Positions 1 through 5,376 of a stretch of DNA of 6,665 bases are shown here, piece by piece. The translations under genes were made by a program, and so were the position numbers. Positions within the stretch are counted from its first letter, which is position 1, and every line of letters starts with the position of its first letter. The DNA is taken from positions 1-6,665 of the forward strand of contig JABSRS010000196.1 in the NCBI GenBank assembly GCA_013214885.1, read 5' to 3'. Under the pieces are notes generated by a model, which was given only the letters and a program-made list of their open reading frames with translations, made no database searches and was not told where the DNA came from. The stretch comes from Gammaproteobacteria bacterium. Lineage in GTDB: Bacteria; Pseudomonadota; Gammaproteobacteria; Enterobacterales; Psychrobiaceae.

Positions 1-1998
1 AATCAGGTATTTACCGAGTCGCTCATAGATTTGAAAATTGGCGAGAGAGTGATGTCATCTGGCAGTGCTATTTTTCATAAAAAAATGATAATAGTTGAAG
101 ATGTTAGCACTCACCCTTATTGGATTGATTATATACATTTAGCTCAAAAAACAGGGATTCGTTCTAGTTGGTCACAGCCAATATTGAGTTCAACTGGCGA
201 GTTATTTGGTAGTTTTGATTTGTATTGTGAACAAGTTAATCCAGCCACTCCAACGCTAGTATTAGCGTTAAAAGAAGCGGCAACATTAACCGCACTTTGT
301 ATCGAACGTCACCGCGATGCTCAACGATTATTGAAGATATCGCTAGCGGTACAGCATAGCCCTAACTCGTTAATCATTATTGACATCAATGGCCTGATTG
401 AATATGTAAATCCAAAGTTTTGTAAAATTACGGGGTATCAACCGCTTGAGCTTATTGGTCACCCGCTCGATTTAATCTCCGCAAAAACCAACAATAATAT
501 TTTATACAAAGAAGTATGGCAATCATTACGTTCTGGTAAAGACTGGCGTGGTGAGTTACAAAGCCTTAAGAAAAATGGCGATGCCTACTGGGCTTATGAT
601 CATGTTTCGGCGATAAAAGATCAAGCAGGTAATATCACTAAATTTGTTATTGTTCAGGAAGATATCACTGAACACAGGCATCACAACCAGCAACTCGATT
701 ATCAACAAAACCATGACTTGTTAACAGGTCTGATTAATAACCGTGCATTTAACCAGCAAATTAAGCAAGTATTAACGCTGGCTAAAAGCGATAAAAATCA
801 ACATGCGCTGTGTATTATCGATCTAGATAACTTCAAAGAGATTAATCAACAATGTGGTCAAATCGCTGGCGATGAGTTATTACGCCAAACAAGTACTATT
901 TTGCGAGGTCATCTCCGTCAGCGAGATACCCTAGCACGGCTTAATGGTGATCAATTTGCGATCCTAATGAAAGACTGTTCGCCTGAGCCAGCGAAACGCT
1001 GTTGTACTGAATTAAAATCGCTGCTGGCTAACCATAACGTTGTGTGGCAAGACAAAAAATTGTCGATTCGCGCGAGTATTGGCATTACCTGTATTGATCA
1101 AAGCAGTTTATCGATTGAAGACCTGATGCAACAAGCCGATATCGCTTGTCATTTGGCGAAAGCGGCAGGGGGTAATAAAGTAAAAGTTTATCATCAGCAT
1201 CATTCTGACAATGAGGTATTAGTCGGTGACGCTCACTTTGCTCAAGAAGTACGACAGGGATTTAATAACAACAAATTTAAGCTATTTGTCCAACCTGTTG
1301 TGCCAATTAACAACAGCAGTGATAAAAGAAGCTTAGAGATCTTATTAAGACTCGAGCTAAGTGATGGTCAAGTTGTTACGCCAAAAACGTTCTTATCTGC
1401 TGCCCTACGCTACAACCTAGCCAAAGAATTAGATCTTTGGGTCATTGAGCACACTATTGCCTGGTTCATCGATAACCCTGAATTATTGGATGATCTTGAC
1501 ACCATTGCAATTAATCTTACCGACTCATCATTTGGTGATGAAACCCAGTTAATCAAAATCATTAACCTGATTGAACAAAGTCCTGCAATTGCTGGTAAAA
1601 TTACCTTTGAAATAACCGAATACACTGCAACATCTTGTTTATCTAAAGCCTACAATTTTATGCAAGCGTTAAAACAATACAATGTGCGCTTTGCGCTTGA
1701 CAGTTATGGTAGTGGTTATTTATCGCTCGCTCAAATCAAGAACGTACCTATTAGTACCATTAATATTGACGGTCGGTTGATCAACGACATCCAAGCCAAC
1801 CCTATATCAAAAGCCTTGGTGCTGTCTATTTGTCAGATTGCTAAAGCGATGGGTATTAAAACCGTTGCCAAATATGTGGAAGATCCAGCATTAATGGAGC
1901 AATTAGCCCTATTACCAATTGATGCTGTTCAAGGTTTTTCACAAGGAAGTCCAGTGTCAATTGAGCAGATAAAACAAACAAAAGCTGTTGCTAGCTGA
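1..1998 (+). CDS. GAF-PAS-GGDEF-EAL signalling protein, 5'-partial, probably enzymatically inactive
   Basis: The frame is open to the first base of the window, so the true start lies to the left. The TTG at 31 is inside a GAF domain and is not a convincing start. Numbering from that TTG, the GAF remainder covers about residues 1-95 (typical IVEDVSTHPYW and SSWSQPI stretches). A PAS/PAC domain follows at about 100-217, a GGDEF domain at about 225-390 and an EAL domain at about 402-645. The GGDEF signature reads NGDQF (305-309) instead of GGDEF, although the inhibitory-site RxxD (R296-D299) is kept. The EAL domain keeps E436, N495, E527, D557 and Q634. It has lost the second Asp of DDFGTG (S558), the Lys of LKID (N578) and the Glu of AEGVE (K614). 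From family knowledge these losses should abolish or strongly reduce both cyclase and phosphodiesterase activity. A role as a c-di-GMP-binding or protein-interaction sensor is inferred. No transmembrane segment is visible, so it is probably cytoplasmic. Confidence 0.93.
   Translation, partial: NQVFTESLIDLKIGERVMSSGSAIFHKKMIIVEDVSTHPYWIDYIHLAQKTGIRSSWSQPILSSTGELFGSFDLYCEQVNPATPTLVLALKEAATLTALCIERHRDAQRLLKISLAVQHSPNSLIIIDINGLIEYVNPKFCKITGYQPLELIGHPLDLISAKTNNNILYKEVWQSLRSGKDWRGELQSLKKNGDAYWAYDHVSAIKDQAGNITKFVIVQEDITEHRHHNQQLDYQQNHDLLTGLINNRAFNQQIKQVLTLAKSDKNQHALCIIDLDNFKEINQQCGQIAGDELLRQTSTILRGHLRQRDTLARLNGDQFAILMKDCSPEPAKRCCTELKSLLANHNVVWQDKKLSIRASIGITCIDQSSLSIEDLMQQADIACHLAKAAGGNKVKVYHQHHSDNEVLVGDAHFAQEVRQGFNNNKFKLFVQPVVPINNSSDKRSLEILLRLELSDGQVVTPKTFLSAALRYNLAKELDLWVIEHTIAWFIDNPELLDDLDTIAINLTDSSFGDETQLIKIINLIEQSPAIAGKITFEITEYTATSCLSKAYNFMQALKQYNVRFALDSYGSGYLSLAQIKNVPISTINIDGRLINDIQANPISKALVLSICQIAKAMGIKTVAKYVEDPALMEQLALLPIDAVQGFSQGSPVSIEQIKQTKAVAS
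943..957 (+). other. Degenerate GGDEF signature (NGDQF)
   Basis: These codons read Asn-Gly-Asp-Gln-Phe where active diguanylate cyclases have GG(D/E)EF. The first Gly contacts GTP and the Glu supports metal binding and catalysis, so both key changes point to loss of cyclase activity. The RQRD inhibitory-site motif at 916-927 keeps its normal five-residue distance upstream, so c-di-GMP binding remains possible. Confidence 0.85.
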
Positions 1999-2155
1999 TA
2001 CCAATTCCGACAATAAGCTGATCACCCGTACTGGCTAAAATAAACGATTACATCGTTGCTCTCAATCCCAATAGCAGGCTATTACTCAATCGAGCGCCTT
2101 GTACTCATTGATTTTATCTACGCACGGCAAGGCCACATAATTAACGGAATTGGTA
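1999..2155. mobile_element. MITE-like 157-bp inverted-repeat element between convergent genes
   Basis: The ends are perfect 11-bp inverted repeats: taccaattccg at 1999-2009 and cggaattggta at 2145-2155. Both ends are flanked by TGA (1996-1998 and 2156-2158), which could be a 3-bp target duplication. The left TGA is also the stop codon of the GGDEF-EAL gene. The interior holds perfect small hairpins, AACGAT/ATCGTT (2043-2057) and AATAGC/GCTATT (2070-2083). It also holds a GCCTTG/CAAGGC pair (2096-2101 with 2128-2133) and a CTCAATC direct repeat (2061-2067, 2085-2091). There is no coding capacity. The structure fits a non-autonomous repeat of the type I recall being dispersed in Alteromonadales genomes, but copy number cannot be seen here. 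It may also act as a folded 3' end for both flanking transcripts. Confidence 0.65.
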
Positions 2156-2158
2156 TGA

Positions 2159-3130
2159 TTATTTTAGCCAGTCAGAAATGGTAAATCCGATGCCAATCGT
2201 CTGGTTATTGTGGTTGTAATCAATTAAACTTTCGCCGTAACCACTAAAATACTGAAAGTAGCCTTTGACATGATCGCTACCCAGTATTGGAAAACTCCAG
2301 CTAAAATTTATCCCGCGCCGTGAGCTAGTAAAGTTTCTGACCATTAAGGTTATTTCATTATCATTAAATTGATAAATGCCCATGATCTCACTATGTCCCA
2401 TGTAACGCGAAATATCAGGGTTATCATCATCATCCAAAGGCTCTGACACCCGCTTCCATGTTTTTAAATTAACTCGCATATTGGCTCCACTATCGAAAGT
2501 ACGTTCAAACTCTACTGAACTGATCACTCGATTCCAACTGCGCGATAACAGTTCCTCTTGACCATTTGACTGATGATTAAAGCCGACCCTTAATTTTGCT
2601 ATCTCCCAGCCATCAAGCAGTTCATAGTCAAAGCTCTGTTCAAACCAAGCCTCAGGTTCGTAGTTAGATTCACGAAAAGGTGATGATAAATCGGTATTAA
2701 ACCACTGCCAAAATGAAACCTGAGTGTAACCAAACCATAAGTTGATATCACTGTTTAGAATATCGAGCCAAATGGGACCTTTAAAACTAATTTGAAATTT
2801 GGCTTCAGGGCGGTTTAACTCGTAAGAAAGGTCGGACACGGGATACAAGCTAGTGTCGCGATTTCGATTATACGAATAAGGTAAAAAATAATTGGGGCGG
2901 TAAGTCGATAACCCCGTATCAGCGACGTGCTTTGATTCAACAGTCGATTTTTTTCCAGCGATTTCGCCAGCTTGATTTAGGTTGTCAGACTTGCTATAAC
3001 CGAATTTTTCATCATAACAAACCAGCCTTGAACTAGGATCAGCAATACCAAGACAATCATTTGACTGCTGCGCCGATAATTGGCTAGCAAATGAATTTAG
3101 AACTACAATACTAATCAAAGTCAATTTCAT
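2159..3130 (-). CDS. pldA: Outer membrane phospholipase A (OMPLA)
   Basis: The product hydrolyses phospholipids that reach the outer leaflet of the outer membrane, as a calcium-dependent beta-barrel dimer. It is 323 residues with a signal peptide of about 20 residues (MKLTLISIVV, then cleavage near QLSA/QQ). The active-site block HQSNGQEELLSRSWN places H186, S188 and N200 at the same spacing as the His142-Ser144-Asn156 triad of the E. coli enzyme. S196 matches calcium ligand Ser152, while Glu and Gln stand where E. coli has Asp149 and Arg147. The C-terminal YGESLIDYNHN stretch is also characteristic. Before the barrel lies a segment of about 70 residues with two cysteines (C26, C38) in a CLGIADPSSRLVCYD pattern, seen in several non-enteric PldA proteins. 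An acidic run (D233-D236) probably lies in a loop. The first ATG that gives a signal peptide was chosen as start, although its Shine-Dalgarno sequence is weak. The family call is firm. Confidence 0.95.
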   Translation of the reverse strand: MKLTLISIVVLNSFASQLSAQQSNDCLGIADPSSRLVCYDEKFGYSKSDNLNQAGEIAGKKSTVESKHVADTGLSTYRPNYFLPYSYNRNRDTSLYPVSDLSYELNRPEAKFQISFKGPIWLDILNSDINLWFGYTQVSFWQWFNTDLSSPFRESNYEPEAWFEQSFDYELLDGWEIAKLRVGFNHQSNGQEELLSRSWNRVISSVEFERTFDSGANMRVNLKTWKRVSEPLDDDDNPDISRYMGHSEIMGIYQFNDNEITLMVRNFTSSRRGINFSWSFPILGSDHVKGYFQYFSGYGESLIDYNHNNQTIGIGFTISDWLK

Positions 3131-3222
3131 GATAAATCTTTATAATTATAAGGCGCTGAATAATATAGTGCCTAAATGAACCTAAGATTAAACGGTTAGT
3201 TTAACCAATATAATAAAGGGGT
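3131..3222 (-). promoter_or_regulatory. Intergenic spacer upstream of pldA, possible weak promoter
   Basis: This 92-bp AT-rich spacer lies between the DUF1499 gene and pldA, both on the minus strand, so pldA may have its own promoter or be read through. On the minus strand a perfect TATAAT sits at 3150-3145, but it would leave a leader of only a few bases. A second candidate, TATATT, lies about 16 bases further upstream. Neither has a convincing -35 hexamer. No strong ribosome binding site precedes pldA. Confidence 0.25.
3194..3206 (-). terminator. Possible weak terminator or small palindrome after the DUF1499 gene
   Basis: GGTTA and TAACC form a 5-bp inverted repeat with a 3-base loop, 16 bases beyond the DUF1499 stop codon. 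On the minus strand it is followed by GTTTAATCTT, which is only partly T-rich. The stem is short, so this may equally be a chance palindrome or a protein-binding site. Confidence 0.22.
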
Positions 3223-3969
3223 TTAGCCAGCGGTTAAGTCGCTATTCAACTGCGCGATAATTTGTCTGATCCGCTGAGCATTTTTTCCGATGTCTGACTT
3301 ACCAACCCGAGAAGCACTGCGAATATCTATTTTAACCCGTTGTTGTTCGCGACTCACTCGGATCACCACATCATCAACAAAACCAAACCAAAAGGTTTGA
3401 TCGCTAAATTCTAGTTGGCCGAGTTGTTTATTCATCACGATATCACCATACCCGAGTTTAATCATGCTTGCTTGCGCTAAAGACAATGTCTGCGCCAACG
3501 TTAAATTCGAATAGACTGCACTAATGTCTGAATAAGCCTGCTGTTGCAGCTTGGCATTGGTCGGATCATACTCGGTGGAGTTATCAGCAGTTTTACGTAA
3601 CTTGCTAGCCGTTAATAACAATGGTGGATTAACAGTATCGGTCGAAATATCGTGAATAAATGGCAAGGATTTAACCTGGGACATTGTATAAAGCATATTC
3701 CCTAATGGTAACGCGCAGATTATCACGCACACCGCATAGCCAATCGCCTGATTAACGCCTTGCTTAATTAAATAATAAACCATCGTTATCAAAGAAACGG
3801 CCCCGACTACCGAGCCTACTATAAACAATAGCTTAAGTGCCGTGAACGCGTCTCTAAAGTGCCACCACTGCCATTTAGCAGCTAACGGTGCAACCATTAC
3901 CCCTAAAACAAAAGCTAAGGTTAACGAACCCAATACTTGGACTGACAATATTGATTTAAGTTTTTGCAT
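3223..3969 (-). CDS. DUF1499 family membrane protein
   Basis: This 248-residue protein has three predicted transmembrane helices in its N-terminal half (about 10-30, 43-68 and 74-95), followed by a soluble DUF1499 domain. The hallmarks of that family are present: FIHDISTDT near 104-112, WFGFVDDVVIRV at 194-205 and RSASRVGKSDIGKNAQRIR at 217-235. The biochemical function of DUF1499 is not established, so none is assigned. The start at 3969 is chosen because the first helix follows directly with a basic MQKLK lead. The ribosome binding site is weak (AAAGAAA on the minus strand). The gene is divergent from the PqiA-like gene and lies upstream of pldA in the same direction with a 92-bp gap, so a loose transcriptional link to pldA is possible. 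The family call is solid. Confidence 0.9.
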   Translation of the reverse strand: MQKLKSILSVQVLGSLTLAFVLGVMVAPLAAKWQWWHFRDAFTALKLLFIVGSVVGAVSLITMVYYLIKQGVNQAIGYAVCVIICALPLGNMLYTMSQVKSLPFIHDISTDTVNPPLLLTASKLRKTADNSTEYDPTNAKLQQQAYSDISAVYSNLTLAQTLSLAQASMIKLGYGDIVMNKQLGQLEFSDQTFWFGFVDDVVIRVSREQQRVKIDIRSASRVGKSDIGKNAQRIRQIIAQLNSDLTAG

Positions 3970-4033
3970 ACTGTTTCTTTTATGATTATTCTAGAGTTTG
4001 GCTATCTTTACATAAAAAGGGCAGGAAATCTCA
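3970..4033. promoter_or_regulatory. Divergent promoter region, DUF1499 gene / PqiA-like gene
   Basis: This short AT-rich spacer separates the two divergent genes, so it must carry or overlap both promoters unless one lies inside the neighbouring gene. For the minus strand the best -10 is TAGAAT (3997-3992), with only a weak -35. For the plus strand TATCTT at 4003-4008 is a weak -10. TTTACA (4007-4012) is a lone TyrR-box-like half without its partner and should not be taken as a TyrR site. Confidence 0.3.
4023..4026 (+). promoter_or_regulatory. Shine-Dalgarno sequence pointing to an ATC initiator at 4034
   Basis: AGGA within GGGCAGGAAA lies 7 bases before an in-frame ATC at 4034, which is ideal spacing. 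No comparable sequence precedes the first ATG at 4094 (its upstream bases are gttaatttcatcg). This site therefore argues that translation of the PqiA-like protein starts near 4034, not 4094. Confidence 0.5.
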
Positions 4034-4093
4034 ATCAAGCATTTAATATTAAACCTCTGTTGGTTAGCAATCACTGCGCTGTTAATTTCATCG
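4034..4093 (+). other. Likely N-terminal extension of the PqiA-like gene with an ATC start
   Basis: The frame is open from the stop at 4013-4015 through to the first ATG and contains no ATG, GTG or TTG. From ATC 4034 it encodes 20 residues with a basic lead (KH) and a hydrophobic helix, LILNLCWLAITALLIS. This is the first transmembrane helix expected of PqiA-type proteins, directly before the FTFTHFYFFDDTFSL segment. The protein would then be 232 residues. Either a rare ATC initiator is used, or the original ATG was lost by mutation or sequencing error. Confidence 0.55.
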
Positions 4094-4732
4094 ATGTCGA
4101 TGGATATGTTTACCTTTACTCACTTTTATTTTTTCGATGATACATTTTCTTTAGCCCAAGGAATATTTCATTTATACCACCAAGGTGAATATAGCTTATT
4201 TGTGTTGTTATTTAGTTTTAGCATCGCTATGCCGTTGATAAAAATGTTGCTACTGCTCTATAACATCAACTGCCCGCCAGTAAGTCATGGTGTGATGCAG
4301 CGGCGCCTCAATCGATTATCACAAATTGGCAAATGGTCGATGCTCGATGTCTTTGTGATAGCGATCGTTGCCGTCACCATCAAATTAGGAATGGTTGCCG
4401 AAATAACTATTCACCGAGGGTTGATTTTATTTGCGCTGGGAGTGGTACTGTCAATGCTGTTACCGATGCTAATCAGCTATTTAAAACCGCCGCTGCGGAT
4501 CGTGACCAATGATATTGAGCGCCACAATTATCTAATACTTCGCCGTGAACAATTACAACAATTGAGCACCAACGGCGAGATTATTATTAGCGTGACCGAT
4601 AATATTGCACAGCCAAATGATTACCTTGATATCTTTAACACAGATGAGCAATGGCAAGCAAAAGTCACCGTTACCGCGGTGACTCTTGAGCCGAAAAAAA
4701 CAGGGTATATTGTGAAAATCACCCTGAGATAA
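4094..4732 (+). CDS. PqiA-like (paraquat-inducible protein A family) inner membrane protein
   Basis: The single PqiA-type domain is recognised by DDTFSLAQGIFHLYHQGEY (15-33) and the helix FSFSIAMPLIKMLLLLY (40-56). KWSMLDVFVIAIVAVTIKLG (80-99) and a last helix at about 108-130 follow. PqiA proteins belong to envelope lipid-transport (MCE-associated) systems, but no MCE-domain partner is visible here, so the exact role is unknown. The coordinates use the first conventional start, which gives 212 residues. That version lacks the first helix and has no ribosome binding site, so the true start is probably the ATC at 4034. After the last helix comes a tail of about 82 residues that I do not recognise. 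It looks soluble and beta-rich (GEIIISVTDN, WQAKVTVTAVTLE, GYIVKITLR). The gene ends 2 bases from the opposing maiA stop codon, and its last codons carry the maiA terminator on the other strand. Confidence 0.85.
   Translation: MSMDMFTFTHFYFFDDTFSLAQGIFHLYHQGEYSLFVLLFSFSIAMPLIKMLLLLYNINCPPVSHGVMQRRLNRLSQIGKWSMLDVFVIAIVAVTIKLGMVAEITIHRGLILFALGVVLSMLLPMLISYLKPPLRIVTNDIERHNYLILRREQLQQLSTNGEIIISVTDNIAQPNDYLDIFNTDEQWQAKVTVTAVTLEPKKTGYIVKITLR
4694..4726 (-). terminator. Intrinsic terminator of tyrR-maiA inside the PqiA-like coding end
   Basis: Read on the minus strand, the maiA stop is followed after 8 bases by CAGGGT, a 14-base loop, ACCCTG and then seven T residues (the A-run at 4694-4700 on the plus strand). 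This is a classic stem plus U-tract with a 6-bp GC-rich stem. It lies wholly within the last codons of the convergent PqiA-like gene. The plus strand lacks a T-run after the stem, so it would work only for maiA. Confidence 0.7.
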
Positions 4733-4734
4733 AA

Positions 4735-5376
4735 TTACTGGGCGTCATGCTGCTTTTCAGGTTGTGCATCGATAAATGCATCAAGTAGCATACAGTTGCG
4801 TTCAACTTTCAATATATTGGGGTAACAATCTAACTCGATGTTAAACCTGCGCGCATTGTAAAGTTGCGGAATTAAACATAAATCAGCCAAGGTAACATTA
4901 TCGCCAAAGCAGTATAAGCCCGAATGTTGTTGCAATTGCTCTTCCAAGGCAGCAAAGCCAAGTGCCATCCAATGCGCCATCCAATCGATTTTCCCTTTAC
5001 CATCAACGTCGAGCTGCTGCTCTAAATGCTGCAGGACCCTTAAATTATTAAGCGGATGGATTTCACAAGCAATACTGAGTGCCATCCCATTGACTATTGC
5101 CCGCTCAAAGGGCTGTTGTGGCAACAAATTAACCCCAGGATATTGCTGATCAAGATATTGAATGATTGCCACAGACTGGTTAAGCACTTTGTCATCATCG
5201 ATTAACGTTGGCACTAAATGACTTGGGTTTAGTTGAGTGTAATCGTCTTGATGCTGCTGACCACCGTCTTTGACTAAATGAACACTCTGATGCTGATGTG
5301 GTAACTGTTTAAGATTAAGTGCAATACGGACCCGATAAGCCGCGGTAGAGCGCCAATAGCCATAAAGTGTGATCAT
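4735..5376 (-). CDS. maiA: Maleylacetoacetate isomerase (zeta-class glutathione transferase)
   Basis: The enzyme isomerises 4-maleylacetoacetate to 4-fumarylacetoacetate with glutathione, in the homogentisate route of tyrosine and phenylalanine breakdown in the cytoplasm. The 213-residue length is normal for the family. The thioredoxin-like N-terminal domain carries the zeta-class motif YWRSTAAYRVRIALNLK (7-23), with S10 at the catalytic serine position and T11-A12 in place of the Ser-Cys of the human enzyme. LNPSHLVPTL and NQSVAIIQYL are the usual glutathione-binding segments. The all-helical C-terminal domain contains DNVTLADLCLIPQLYNARRF. The start codon overlaps the tyrR stop (ATGA), and AAGGA lies 6 bases upstream inside tyrR. 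The other pathway genes (hydrolase, dioxygenases) are not in the window. Confidence 0.94.
   Translation of the reverse strand: MITLYGYWRSTAAYRVRIALNLKQLPHQHQSVHLVKDGGQQHQDDYTQLNPSHLVPTLIDDDKVLNQSVAIIQYLDQQYPGVNLLPQQPFERAIVNGMALSIACEIHPLNNLRVLQHLEQQLDVDGKGKIDWMAHWMALGFAALEEQLQQHSGLYCFGDNVTLADLCLIPQLYNARRFNIELDCYPNILKVERNCMLLDAFIDAQPEKQHDAQ
5373..5376 (-). other. ATGA overlap of tyrR stop and maiA start
   Basis: On the minus strand ATG of maiA (5376-5374) and TGA of tyrR (5375-5373) share two bases. This arrangement usually means translational coupling by terminating ribosomes, and it places maiA directly under the expression of its probable regulator. Confidence 0.9.

Noticed and set aside
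31..33. TTG as start of the GAF-PAS-GGDEF-EAL protein
   Set aside because: The frame is open upstream to base 1 and reads as GAF domain sequence, so the gene is cut by the window edge.
1410..1625. 71-codon minus-strand open frame
   Set aside because: It lies wholly inside the EAL domain coding region on the opposite strand, with no ribosome binding site or recognisable product.
2043..2083. Small hairpins as a CRISPR repeat or integron attC site
   Set aside because: They are single hairpins with different sequences, with no regular repeat-spacer pattern and no core sites, and are better explained as internal structure of the inverted-repeat element.
4007..4012. TTTACA as a TyrR box
   Set aside because: Only one half is present. 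The matching TGTAAA at the required spacing is absent.
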